A DNA stretch of 62,000 nt, taken from positions 56,612,759 through 56,674,758 of the forward strand of contig NC_087063.1 in the NCBI RefSeq assembly GCF_963678635.1, read 5' to 3'. The notes under the pieces are model-generated. The model worked only from the letters and a program-made list of their open reading frames with translations. It was not told where the DNA came from and searched no databases. This DNA comes from Symsagittifera roscoffensis (taxonomy: Eukaryota; Xenacoelomorpha; Acoela; Convolutidae). Below, in pieces: positions 33,394 through 44,514 of this stretch. The stretch's first letter is position 1, and each line of letters opens with the position of its first letter. Position numbers and translations under genes: made by a program.

Positions 33394-34659
33394 TCATTCT
33401 GCCTTTTCACCTTCTTTATCCTGGTCCACAAAGGTAACGGTTTTCCTTCGCATATTGCCCCCCTCTTCTCTCCGTCCGTACGAAGTACTGGCTAAAACCT
33501 CGTGTCGTATTGAGGATACTAGTTGCTGAACTATTGTCCTACAATCCCTCTCGTTCTCTTCGTGTTCTCGTCTGGACGGCATGATCTTCACCTTCTCCCT
33601 GACTGTTAGTGATGCCACTGCTGCTGTCCACTCGGGGTCATCTCTGGTCACTTCTCTTTCTAACAGTCCACCCAGCATCCGCATCACTTGCTGTGTGACC
33701 TGCACCTTTTTATCCAGTAATGAGAGGCTGTTTATGTTCATGCGAGAGAGTTCTTGCTGGACCAGGTTTGAGCGCAGCAACAGATCCAAGGGGACCGGGT
33801 CCTCCTTGGATAAGATCTTTATCCTGGCTGCTTTCTCGACAGGTAACCCAGGATGCGCTGGAATTGGATGTCCAGACTTATCCAACCATCTCGTTAAGGG
33901 AAGCGCTTCATAGGTTTCTTTGTCCAGAAACGAGAATCCCTCATTTATTTCTGCTTCATTGGCTTGCTTCTGTTTCATTCTTTCATAGAACTCAGTTTTC
34001 TTACTGAGGCTGTCAGCAGTCTGGTGTTTATCACGCATCCTGTGCTCGATTATCATGTGGTAGCCATTCAATCTTACTATCCATCTACCAATATAACTTT
34101 GATCCATCGAGTAGGTCTTCAACCTGAAGGGAGCGCTCCCCAAGTATGCACGGTACTTTTCCACGAAAGTGACTACTGCAAACATTTCTGCTTTTGGTGC
34201 ACCATACTTCAACTCAGTGTCACTCAAGACCTTGCTGCCATACGCAATGGGACGGAGAACAGTTCTTCCTTTCCATTCTTGCTCCTGATGCAATATTCCT
34301 GAGATGGCTACTACCGACGTGTCTGTGTCAAGAACATACATTCCGTTTTCTGTAGGCATGCGTAGCACTGGCGATTTTGAGGGTTCTATCATGTCGTATT
34401 CGAGCAACATTTCTATTTCCGCCGCTCGCCACGCTTCCGATTTATGTGGCGTCATTCGCCTTGCGCCTTCCCTTTGGGGAACGGCGCCTTCCTCAAGTTC
34501 GATTTCGCGTTCGACGAAACTACAGCAACCGATATCCGCTTTATGTCTTGAAAAAGCATCCGCGTTCCGATTTAAAACCTCCCTTAGTAGCTCGAAATCT
34601 CCCTCGCCTATCTTCCCTTTTAAGTGTTCTATCTCTGGCAAAACCGGTTTGTCAGACAT
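33394..34659 (-). pseudogene. pol (RT-RH): RT/RNase H/tether fusion of copy B with RT core deleted
   Basis: A 421-residue open frame. The RT start is present (RRMTPHKSEAW, YDMIEPSKSP). It then jumps to VLRMPTENGMYVLDTDTS at the RNase H boundary, so fingers, palm and YVDD are gone (about 0.7 kb relative to A). RNase H keeps the first Asp, the Glu (APKAEMFAV) and the last Asp (ADSLS) but lacks the RVDNRALAWL segment. The rest is the tether (FSFLDKETYEALPLTRWLDK onward). Both internal deletions preserve the frame, which gives a long but catalytically dead frame. Confidence 0.85.
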
Positions 34660-35299
34660 ATGACGAGGGGCGTTCCGGAAAGTTCGAGCAGCTCGATAAG
34701 CCAGCGTCCGTGTCGGACTTCATTGAAAACATTTTATGAATAGATTTTGATTCATTAATTCTTTTTAAAATTTTCTGTTTATCGGAATGAAAAGGACAGT
34801 CTTTCACACTAAATTTCTTAAAGTTCTGTGTCTCTTCATAGTCGGTCCTCATCGGCAAAGCGTAACCAAGCTTCGTTCCACGCTGGATTGAAACCGTGGT
34901 GTCCAGTGTGTTCAATAACACACTGACACACAGTCCGTTTCGCATTGCCGAGAAGCTCCGGCCTAAAATCACTGAGCTTTGACTATTTGGATTCGATACC
35001 AAACAAATCTGTTTACTATCACTTAACGAATTTAAATTTCTCATTCTAAAAGTTGCAACCACAGCCTGCCCTGGCTGTAGTTTTACTTTTCTGTTTAAAA
35101 AAAAATGGTACCTTTTTTTGTCTGTTATTATCCTATTAATTGGTTTCTTAACATACTTCCGATCCGGGTTCCTAATCCTTTTTAGACCGTTGTTCGAGCC
35201 GATCATCACGTCAAAATTCCTTACGAAACCTCTGTCCAAGATAAATTGGTCGGCGGATTCCCAGAATTGCGGAAAATCTGATTTAAAATGACCTTCCAA
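34652..35299 (-). pseudogene. pol (PR remnant): Protease remnant and RT linker of copy B
   Basis: An open frame of 215 residues joins the tail of the second zinc knuckle (EGHFKSDFPQFWES) directly to ADQFILDRGFVRNFDV, the second half of the protease. The DTGA active-site half and the Gag-protease connector seen in A (about 0.9-1.1 kb) are deleted. Downstream is the linker segment ending KSDTDAGLSSCSNFPERP, also present in A at 9715-9770. No protease activity is possible. Confidence 0.75.
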
Positions 35300-37655
35300 T
35301 TTGCAAAAGAAACACCTTGGGCCGAATTTTGCAATTACTCCTCACATGAAATCCTCATGGTCAACTTCTGACAAATTTTCGTCCTCGAGGCTAAAGCCTA
35401 TGGCTTTCATTCCTTGTTTGTAAGTTGGGCATGCTGACACATGATGGTCCGTTGAACTGCAATTGGCACAAGAGCGTCTTTTGTCCATATCATCCCTCGG
35501 TTTGTACCAGTTGTTCCCTTGGTTTGCTGATCCGTTGTTAAAATTGCCATAATTGTTCTTATAGTATCCAGGAGGTTTCAACAAAAGATATTCTTTTGAC
35601 TTGAGCCTCAACTCCTCTGGTGTTGGCGCATTGGTTGATAGTGGTGTGTAATGCGTTGCTAGCATTGTTCGAAGTTCATCATTCTTCACACCATCGATGA
35701 ATTTTGAGGCTACTGCCAGTTTCATCCTTCGGTTCGACTCATCCGGTTGGCTTCGTCTTCTCAGCATTTCCAAGTCATCTAGAACCTTGTCTATCGTTTT
35801 ATCTTCTCGTTGCCTCCGTTTCTCGAAGCGCATCATTGCTTGGTGCCCCTGCACCCCTGATCCAAAACGGTTTACCAAGATTTCGACGATTTTTTCGGCT
35901 ATGTCACGCTGATATTGCTTCTTGGCCATGACACAGTTCAGGGCTGTCCCTTCCAAGTTACTGGTGAGCGCACTGCATTCTTGTCTTTCCGACAAGTCCT
36001 CTTCTTCGAAATGCAGTTTCATTACCTCTATCCAGGTATCAATACAGCCATCAGATTCGTCTTTGTAGCATCTTGGTTTCTCAAAGACTCTTCTGGACTT
36101 CTCACTGCGTTCATTGGTTCTGGATAACCTCGTCAGGAATGTCTCCAAAGACCTGTTCAGGGGCTCAAAGGCTGTGGCCATTGCCGTAGCATCTCTCGAG
36201 TGCCCCGCCTGAGTGTCATCACACCTTGTTAATGGCTCTGTATTTGGTGAATCCCTGCAATCCGAATCGCCGTGGGTGTTTCCCCCTTGGCCCACATGAC
36301 TCCCCCTGGGCCCGCATGTCTCCTGTTACCGGAATCACCTCTCCCAGTCGCATGTGTGCCTTGCGTCGGTATTTCGTTAGAGGTCTGTCTGTTCCCTGTT
36401 GAATTTGCTCTACTGTTTGGGCCCCATGTTCTATTATCCCTTGTGGCATAGCCTGATGAACTGCCCCTACCTCTAGTGGATCCATATGTCCTCCTCCTTT
36501 GATATTCATTGAAGTTCACCTCCAGCTCCCTGCTGGGACCTCCCGAGTTCGGTTCCCCTTCTTTTGGTCCACTCTTGCTGCCTAAGAGCCCGTACAACCT
36601 ATCCATGATAGCCTGAGTTCGCCTCTCCATCATCGCATCTATCTTTGTGTCAAGAGTCCCAAGAGACTGCTCTTGCTGGATTCTTAACTTCTCCATGTCG
36701 TTCTTTAAGCGTAACTCTCTCTGTTCCGCTTCTCTTGTCATTCGCGACAAGTTCCTCGCTATGTGTTCGTCCGTTCTTTCCTGCAAGCTTATTTCGCTCC
36801 TACCAACTTTTTGTCTATTTCGGTTTATTTCTTCCCGCAGACTTTCTCTTTCGATGTGGACTGCTTTTTCTAGTTCACACAATCTTACTGACATCTGTTC
36901 ATTTTGTTCTCTTATACTGCCCACTGTTTCCTAGCCCTTTGTTTCTACTCTTCCCAGTTCGCATCTCTGAGTTTGTCATCCTCGCAAAGCCTCTTGACCG
37001 GCCTGGTGTGTTTGCGTCTTTGCTTATCGTTCTCACCACACCAAATTGGTCCTTGGTTCCAGTCTCTCTTTCGACGTATGCCTCATTCTCCTGGGTCGAA
37101 CTATTGAGGCTGACTTGAGATCCAAAGTCCACTTGCTCGTCTTCGTCCTCTTCTTCCTCCTGGGATTCACCTTCGTTTCCTGTGCCCACTCCCATGGTGA
37201 ATGGAAAGATGTTTCCTAAGGTGTTCTTCATTTTTTCTGAGAACGATGAGGACGTTGTTTGTTTCTCAGTCCCGCCTGCCATCATGGTGTTGTCTGTTGG
37301 AGATCTTCTAGCTGTCCAATATCCCGGTGGAAGTGGCAAAATCATGGCCTTGTTCTAGCGGAGTAGATTCACTCGCTAGCCTTCTGTTCCCTCCCTCGTC
37401 CGGCCCATGCATTTCTTGATTCTCATGCATGGCCTGGTCTTTGTGGGCCTCCACTTCTAGCATAGCTTTTCGCTCTTCTGAGGACTTCTGACTCCTAGTT
37501 TCAACCATTCTGCCTGAAACCGTCTCCACTTTGTCGGTACGGGCTCGTGTGATCCGTTCCACAAAAGGATCGGTCATTGCTCTTCTTTGTTTTTTAAGTA
37601 TGAATTTCCTAGAGCTATTACCTCGTTTAGATATTCTTGACTTGTCTAGACTCAT
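35270..37655 (-). pseudogene. gag: Gag of copy B with capsid and two CCHC knuckles
   Basis: The start is ATG 37655 (MSLDKSRISKRG). The basic N-terminus and the acidic patch (36899-37345) precede a long coiled coil (36229-36924, begins MGSIREQNEQMSVRLCELE). The next block, 35342-36295, is an uninterrupted capsid-like region of about 300 residues, with FEPLNRSLETFLTRL, CIDTWIEVMKLHF and YLLLKPPGYY. It ends in a CCHC knuckle (CANCSSTDHHVSAC, 35429-35468). After a TGA a second knuckle follows (CFFCKLEGHF, 35275-35314), whose last Cys is lost. Ty3-type Gag proteins form the particle shell and bind the genomic RNA. Frame changes occur around 37.3, 36.9 and 36.2 kb. Confidence 0.8.
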
Positions 37656-38110
37656 TCTCAATTTATCACTTCTTAATGTCTATACACTCATTTCGATTGC
37701 TAGTGACCTTCTAGTTTGACTATCGATAAAAATAACACAACACAATAAATTCCAAAAATTTTTATTAAATAGTGACCACGATTAATAGTGATCGATTACT
37801 AGTCGTAAGATTTGAGAACTAGCACAGTATGATGATATCAGTCAATTTAAAAGATAGTGTATTCACTACACAATTAAGCACAAATTGTTGATTTAAGACC
37901 AGATATGAAAAAAAAATAAGAAAAGTTTTATGAAAAACGTATGTGTATATTACTTTCAGTCCGTCGCAGTACAATGGTCGAATTTGTTTTATAAAGAAAG
38001 AGCTTTCCCTGCTTGGTGCTGCACCAAACAGACAAAACTTTGAAGGCAGAAATTTTCTCAAGTGGGCGTCTATTGCACCCACCGAGTACTGTGTTACCTA
38101 TTTGCCTTCG

Positions 38111-38150
38111 GACTGCCCGAGCTAGACCTACTAAAAACCTCAGGGCAGTC
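38111..38150 (-). promoter_or_regulatory. Leader hairpin of copy B
   Basis: Arms GACTGCCC and GGGCAGTC pair perfectly over 8 bp, extended by GAG/CTC across a one-base bulge. The counterpart in copy A has different bases that still pair (TTGCC with GGCAA), so pairing is conserved despite sequence change. Confidence 0.6.
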
Positions 38151-38384
38151 ACTTTTATCAAAAACGTTTTAGATTTCAATCCACAGCAATGAGTTACACA
38201 CTCTTTTTTAATTTAGACCTAGTGTCGCGAATATACGAGTTTGGACCTGTTTTGTTTTGGTTAGGTCTTTTCTTTAAAGGCAAGTTACCAGTGCATTCAC
38301 TGGTTCCTAGCCTGTCTCTTAATAACTTAACACCCCTCACTATTATCTTTTCTTCTATTTGCCTTAGTCCTTTAATAAAATAAT

Positions 38385-38760
38385 TCCCCTCCGGGTTGAC
38401 AAAAAACAGTACCCCTCCGGATTGCCAAAAATAGGACCCCTCCGGATCGGCAAAATTGAGACCCCTCCGGTCGGGACCCCTCTGAGTTAGCAAATGTAAG
38501 ACCCCTTCGGATTGAGACCCCTCCGGTTTTGTGAAAACAAGACCCCTACAGATTGGGGCCCCTCCGAATTAGGTAGGGAAAAAAATTTTTTTGACCCCTC
38601 CGGATTGGGAGCCCTCTGGTTTTGTAAAAATAGCTTTTCTGAAACTTCCTTGATTTTCAACCTATACCCCTCCGGATGCATTCTCCGATGCTATTATGCT
38701 GTTTGTATCAACTAGGAAGGGTATGTGGTCCCTCCCTAGACCCTTCCGGATTGAAGTTAA
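38385..38760. repeat. CCCCTCCGG motif array (B leader)
   Basis: About a dozen copies of ACCCCTCCGGATTG or close variants, roughly every 30 bases, separated by unrelated AT-rich sequence. More single copies occur at about 39300, 40010 and 41090. Copy A has the related CGGAGGGT motif many times at 14.09-15.3 kb. Confidence 0.7.
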
Positions 38761-38843
38761 GCCTCTTATTTGACAATTCACGCTAAAGTTAAAGGGTCTT
38801 ATCGCTAGCCTAATTTCGGCTCTATCAAGGTTTTTCGGTGCCT

Positions 38844-38902
38844 TTAGCCTTCCCTATTCTTCTAGAGCAGCGTAGAAGAATAGGGAAGAATAGGGAAGGC
38901 TA
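38844..38902. repeat. Long hairpin with internal 10-bp duplication (B LTR/leader)
   Basis: The left arm, starting TAGCCTTCCC and ending TATTCTTCT, pairs with a right arm beginning AGAAGAATAGGGAAG. The right arm has a duplicated AATAGGGAAG before GGCTA. The stem is about 19 bp and can pair in two registers. Confidence 0.7.
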
Positions 38903-40889
38903 ATAAAATTGCCTTATTCAACCGTTTCTACCCTTTGGTAGGGGTGTAAGGGCTTTCCAAAAAAAATTATAAAACGTGCTAAAAACAATCTCAAAAAAAT
39001 TTCACGCTTACTTTTTTGATTAATTTTTTTCATTAGTAAGCTCAGCTAATTTCTGATCTATCGGTACCAAGATCAACTGGATCTGTCCAGTAGTTCCAAA
39101 GTTACTAACCAAAACTTCTTTTTTTAAAGTCAAGAAATTTCTCTATTATAGGTTCCGCCTAACTTTTTCGGCAATTGTGTTCTTTTCTACCTAAAAACTA
39201 TTGATCCGAGCTCAGAAGGCCTATACTCTCCTAGTTCAATGCAAAAGACCCGATCTTAATCGCTTTAGTTGAAAAAATTTGCGAAAAACTGTGCTACCTG
39301 GACCCTCCGGATTGATGAATCCACTAAATCAAACACGTTAAAATCGAATTCTCTGTAACCCGGAAGGCTTTCGGGAAGCGGGTTTTAGAATCTGTAGATT
39401 CACTAGTGGAAATTGTCCGATTAACTATTTTTACTGTCCTAACTCAAAAATTTCAAAAAAATTTCTGAATTTATAGTGTTCTGTTTTCTCAAAAATCACA
39501 AAAATTCGGTTTTTGGTACCAAAATAGTTCCAACCACTTCCGAACTAAACTTAACCGGTTCTAGCTACTATAGTAGTGCAACTATGATGTAACGCACTAG
39601 TTTAGCGCTTTTTTCCGTTTCAAAAAATATCGATACGTCAAAAATCGCGATTTGTGGGGGGATCAAAATATCGCTATTTTGACCCTAAAAACCGGTCTGT
39701 TTTCTTTGTTTTTTCACTGAAAAACGATATAGGAGTATTAAAATGGGCTACATGAGTAAAAATATTAGTACACTATACCCTTCCGGGTTTGTTCCATATC
39801 CGAATCAAGGTGCTTAACTCAGATGTTCGCAGTTCGGTGAAGGGTCACTACAGTGCAGCACTGTCGAGCCCCCCCACAGATTACTATCTTAATTTTTGTA
39901 CCAAAAGGGATACAAAACTTATTAAAGATACCCATCAGTCGATTGTTGTTGTCGTTGAGCCCCTTCTTTTTGCTCCTTGTACTGCTTGCCGGATCAGTCT
40001 TCTCCCAAGACCCCTCCGGATTGAGCGCAAGTCAGCAGACCCTTCCGGATTGAGCGTAAATTAGCATTAACGTGCTTAAATACTCAAACAACCCTACAGT
40101 ACAAGCCTCACAAACGGGCTACAAAAATGATCGTAACGATCCTGACTGATATAAATGCCTGTAGCAACAATATGTCTATCAACAACAAACGGGGGGTCGG
40201 ATCACATCTTGTCTGGGGGGATGATTTCTACTGATTTTTTACTTTTCTTCTTACTGTTTTTGGTTTTTCGGTTATTTTTTATGTTTTTTGTTTTTCTTGG
40301 ATACTATACTACTTTTTGTTTGGTTTTATGTATATCTTTAAGTGTTTTTGGTAACAAACCTCTCAGGGAACGAGGGGATGGCCGATGCCCCATCCTTCCT
40401 GGTTCGTGAATTTTTGGTCTTAACTAGATTAAAAAGCGATTCACGGTAATCCGGAAGGCTTCTGCGTTCCGAACTACCCTTCCGCCCCGGCAGTTTTGGC
40501 CTATTAAGGGCGTTAATGTGAGCATCCGCTCGGCGGGGAGTGCTCGTTAACAGTTCTGCCGGTCATGATGTTAAAAATAATAACACCCAGGAGCGCCATA
40601 AAAACATCTATATAACATTCGCCCGGAAGATACATATCGACGGAAAATAAAGCTAGGTTCTAAGACGACTGGCCAACGTCTAAACAGAGCTCTACATGCT
40701 TTTCACCGTCTCTACCAAGCCAGTTCTTTTGGTGGTCTTTTCAACTTCGGGTCGACAAAAACGTTACTGCTCTCCGGCTTCGACCAGAACGCTCAAATTA
40801 ACTTAAAAACATGCAGAAATAGTGAGCTCATGGCTGGGTCTCAGTATCCCCAGACCACGAGATCACTCCTAAAAACAGGGCTATTACTA

Positions 40890-40895
40890 TTTATT
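40890..40895 (-). promoter_or_regulatory. AATAAA poly(A) signal in B 5' LTR
   Basis: AATAAA on the minus strand about 155 bases downstream of the TATA-like box, a plausible R-region polyadenylation signal. It is conserved at 17213-17218 in the 3' LTR. Confidence 0.4.
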
Positions 40896-41045
40896 GAATT
40901 ATTGTTGTTTTTGCTCAGTAGATAAAAATCATCATCTCCATCGAAGATGGATCAACCCTTCCCCCCAACTCCTAGCTTCTCATCCTTGCAAAATGAATTC
41001 AGATGTTAATTAAATTCAACTCAGGGCGTAGTAGGGAAGCTGAAA

Positions 41046-41058
41046 AAATATATAAAAC
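41046..41058 (-). promoter_or_regulatory. TATA-like box in B 5' LTR
   Basis: The minus strand reads CGTTTTATATATT here, about 475 bases from the LTR start, the expected U3 position for a Pol II TATA box. The 3' LTR has the equivalent at 17369-17380 with TTTTATATAAAC. Confidence 0.45.
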
Positions 41059-41175
41059 GGTTCCAGTCCAAATCCCGAGACCCCTCCGGATTCTTGAATC
41101 CGGCGAAATAAGACTCTTAATCTCCTTCCGGAAGGCCGTCTTGTCTTACACCCTTCATCGTTGTTCGCAACGGCC

Positions 41176-41207
41176 TTGCAACTATTGTAGCGGCACAATA
41201 GTTGCAA
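41176..41207. repeat. 13-bp inverted repeat in LTR (5' copy)
   Basis: Same perfect arms TTGCAACTATTGT and ACAATAGTTGCAA as in the 3' LTR. It lies between the LTR start and the TATA-like box, so it may be a U3 regulatory palindrome. Confidence 0.85.
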
Positions 41208-41529
41208 CTCGGAGCGGTCTCTGCTTCTTCTGGTTTTTCTTTGATTCCGACTCTCAATTTTTTCGTTGTTGTCGTCGTCGCAACTAATGTTGTTGTGTCT
41301 ATATTTCAGTTTTTCTCCAAAATGGCTGTTTTTGACGTTTCTTAGAATTATTACGCCATGAGTTCGATGTTAAAAAATTTAGGAATTTCCGAATTCTTCA
41401 GCCCTCACGATTTGTCTAATCGTTCGAATAACGCTCTTATTCTCTCAAAACCGCCAAATCGGAAGGTTTGCTGCTAAAAACTCGAAATTGCTGCATCTGC
41501 ATTTTTGTCCATTCTGGTCGAATGTCACA

Positions 41530-44375
41530 GGCAGGTGGCAACACGCGATGAGGGCATCGATCTTGAGTACGGGGAGTATGTGCCAGTCGGTCATATTTGG
41601 AAGTTTGACCTTGAGGAATGCAAACTACGTAATTTTGGGAGGAAATTTAATTTTTCCAAATTCGAATTGAGCCTGTCATGCTCAACTTTCTCCCGAAAAC
41701 TGAAAATCTCAGAAATACAAGATCAGAACAACCAGATTACAATGGCGGGAAAGTACTTGGAAAAAGCAGCGGGTATTTGCAATTCGCAATTTCCAGATAC
41801 AAAACAAACGCGTGTAGAGCCGTCCTATCCTGAAATAGGAGAAGGAGTGATCACAGAAGAAGAGTGCATTTATTTGATTTGAACCAGAGTGAACCCTCAG
41901 TGGAAAGGTGGACATATGGGGTATCCCAATGGTCCAATCCTGAAACTTATTTCTCAAGTCAAAACTCAATTCCTTTGCTGGAATTCGTTAATTACAAACT
42001 TCTTGAGTTAAAACTTAATTCCCTTTAATGCTAGAGTTGCTGATTAATTTAGTTACTCCAATTTTTGAGTGTGCTGGTATGTGAGTACCCAATTTAGTTT
42101 TCTTGAGTGTGTTTTATGATTGTTATGTTGAGGTCAGGAGAGTTTTAGGTTGATCCATCTGAAATGGATCAAAGTTCCACGGTCTAATAAAAAGTAACTG
42201 TGCGGATTGTTCCGACCCTGTTTTTAACGGCGTTCGTGTATTTTTGGTATTTTGAGACCTAATAATGGGGACGTTCTTAATTTTTAGAGTGGGGGGGGGG
42301 TTATTTTGTTAGTGGCCTTTAAGCTCTAACGTGTTTTTAGTCTCATGTCGCAAGCGAACCGAATTGGCTCCGACTGTTCGAGGTAGAAAAACTCAAGAGA
42401 TAGTGTCCCTGACTCTTGAGCCAATGGTTTTAGGGCCTCTTTTTCTTTAACCTCATATGTGACCGAAGTAGGCGACTGTTACACAGGGGAGATTATTTTC
42501 TCTATTAATTTTGTTCACATCACTAGTCTCCTAGAATCATCCATCTCCTGGTCTCTGTTGTAAATTGCAAAACCTATTTTGGGCTTGTTAGCTTTTTCAA
42601 TATCCATCTATTTCGAAATTTGCTTTGTAAGTTGGTTTTAATTTTAACAACTTGTTTCTTTTTTTTGTTAATTTTTCTTCATTTTTCTCGGTTTATTAAG
42701 CTTCGGCATGTATTATATCGGCTCAGTGGTTCTATAATGCCTCGTTTATTGAGCAACAAATTTTTGTTTGAGTGTGTTTTGAAGTGGATGGGCTTCAACA
42801 ACTTTTCTTTAGTTTTTTTTGTCTTTTGTAAATTTTTATTATTTTGCCTTGATTTAAAAAATTTGATTTATCAATTGGCTTATTTGCGTCCTATCGTGTC
42901 GTTTGGTGACTTAAAGAAGTATTTATGCGCGTGTGTATTCTGAGGGGGTTGGCGCTTTAACATTTTATCAGTTTTTAGAATTTTGGTGTAATCTTTTCGG
43001 CTTGAAGGGTCTGCTCAGATATTTTTGGCTTCTCTGGAGTTTTGATAATTATTTTGCCAATTTTGTCTTCAGTGTCTTAGTGTGTTTTTTGATTCCTCGT
43101 TTTCTTCAATTTTATAGACTTCGGATTTTTTGAAGTTTTTCTTTGTATGCTCATGCGACCTAGCGGTTGCTTTGTTCTGTATCGCAATTGGTACAAAGCT
43201 CTGCTTCGCCTCTATGTTTGAGTTTTCTTTAGTTCAATTCAACTTTGTATTCGCGAGTTTTTTTCCTCATTTTTTAAGCGTTATCACGCTAAATCAGGTT
43301 TCTTAGATAATCATTGAAATGAGTCGAGATGTGTAGCATCGTACGGCATAAACAAGACTTTGAAAAAAATTTCCTGCGTCGAGATTTTTCTTGTTTTTCA
43401 TTTATTGATTGTTTTTTGAGACACTTTTTGCTGATTATGCCTAATTAGCAACTTGTATACGTGTTTGATAAGTTCTGTCATCACACCAGGCAGAAAAGTT
43501 GAATCTATAAAAGAAAAAGAAATTTTTTTAGTTTTCTTTAATGAAATTTTGGAACATTCTGTGCTACTTTCAGAGAAATTGGCTATTCGGTAGCAATTTG
43601 TGATTTCGTTTGTTTTGTATCAGGTTTTTTTGTTCCTATTTATTACGAAGAGTTGACATGAAATTTCATGGGATTTGGTTTTTATTTGTTTCGATATGCT
43701 TTTGATATTTTTTTCACTTATCGCAAAAGTTTTTTCTTCCCAAACTACTCTAACCGGTTTTCGAAAAAAAATACCAACAAAAAGATTGCTTACCCTCGGG
43801 TGTGCCTGTATTATCTGCTAGTTTCTTTATTTAATCCCACATTTTATGGCCTTCAAAAATTTTCGACCCCTTTTTGGATTTTCCATTTTCTCGAAAACAA
43901 TCCTGCCAAATCTGAGATTAAGGGTTTAATCGAAAGAATTTGTCATGGGAATCTTCACTGCATGAACCGCTACGCCCTTTTTAGCTGAAAAAGTTTCAGT
44001 TTAAGAGAGTTTCCAAGTTTTGACATTATTTTGATAACTACCCACACTCTCGGATCTGAGATGAAGAGTTCAATGGAAAAAAAAATTGTAGGCGCATCTC
44101 CATGTTGATTCGACCGATTTTAGTTAGTAATCCACGAAGAACTCGTGAATTAACCAATATTTGACATTTTGAATCGTTTTTTTTTTGAGTTTGGTGCAAT
44201 TTTATCAAACCAGGAAAGAAATCAATCGAACGGATTAGTGTTTACGCTTGCCGTACGCAAGCGTTATCAAACTGGAATATAGACTTTTTTCTAGTTAGCA
44301 ACTAGTTTAACCAACTCAGTTGAATCATTTGCTGGCTTTTTTCGTTTCTCTTCTTCTCTTCTCCTTAACATCTTT
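41530..44375. other. AT-rich DNA without a convincing gene
   Basis: A 125-residue frame at 41505-41882 begins inside the LTR and includes EGIDLEYGEYVPVGHIWKFDLEEC. It could be a fragment of the sequence into which element B inserted, but I cannot support it. A 9-bp inverted pair TTGATCCAT/ATGGATCAA lies at about 42152-42174, and a G10 run at 42291-42300. The region 42.6-44.0 kb is strongly T-rich on the plus strand; its open frames are Phe/Leu-rich and look non-coding. A perfect 8-bp palindrome pair (ACGCTTGC/GCAAGCGT) is at 44244-44264. Confidence 0.5.
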
Positions 44376-44390
44376 CAGTTTGCTTCCCCC

Positions 44391-44462
44391 TTGGACTGGA
44401 GGTAAAACACTTGCATTTGTACCCTAAAGTCGGGTTCGAGTCGTGACCGGACCTTGTTTTTT
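44391..44462 (+). repeat. tRNA-like module (Z-type, old copy)
   Basis: A box A-like TGGACTGGAGG (44393-44403) and a good box B GGGTTCGAGTC (44432-44442) are spaced as in tRNA-type Pol III promoters. GGACC and a T-run follow (44456-44462). It is related to the Z modules at 52551, 54568, 57032, 58251 and 60922. It is a tRNA-derived SINE head or tRNA pseudogene, not a functional tRNA that I can fold. Confidence 0.5.
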
Positions 44463-44514
44463 TCAATATCAAGGAAATAAAAAAAAATCAGGAAAAATTG
44501 ACTGGTTGCGGTTG

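Larger units (their letters stand above)
17066..41529 (-). mobile_element. Giant Ty3/gypsy-type LTR element, copy B (near full length, about 24 kb)
   Basis: Two near-identical LTR segments in the same orientation bound this block: one begins at 41529 and one at 17846, both reading TGTGACATTCG on the minus strand. Between them lie gag (37655-35270), pol with integrase (to about 31566), a macro-domain segment ending at 30190, two tandem copies of ORF2, further accessory ORFs down to 18680 and an 830-base tail. The 3' LTR is cut at 17066 by copy A. Protease, RT core and part of RNase H are deleted. Size and gene order resemble giant Ty3 elements such as Ogre or the planarian Burro families, but I cannot confirm membership of any of them. 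Confidence 0.85.
37656..41529 (-). repeat. 5' LTR plus leader of copy B
   Basis: About 3.9 kb without a gene between the LTR start (TGTGACATTCG at 41529) and the first Gag ATG (37655). The first 0.9 kb matches the truncated 3' LTR closely, and further parts match copy A's leader more loosely. It contains an array of CCCCTCCGG motifs (38385-38690), a long hairpin (38844-38902) and a strong leader hairpin (38111-38150). The boundary between LTR and leader and the primer-binding site are not resolved. Confidence 0.75.

Noticed and set aside
1-41529. CRISPR array, bacterial operons or phage
   Set aside because: Repeats lack regular spacers, and gene content and LTRs are eukaryotic.
41505-41882. 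125-residue frame crossing the B LTR border
   Set aside because: It starts inside the LTR and runs into flanking DNA. It may contain a fragment of an older coding sequence, but there is no recognisable domain.
42291-42300. G10 run (and a G12 run at 44612-44623) as quadruplex elements
   Set aside because: Single homopolymers without neighbouring G-tracts; length may be a sequencing artefact.
42620-43133. Phe/Leu-rich frames resembling membrane proteins
   Set aside because: Caused by T-rich composition; no conserved motif and no repeat in related copies.
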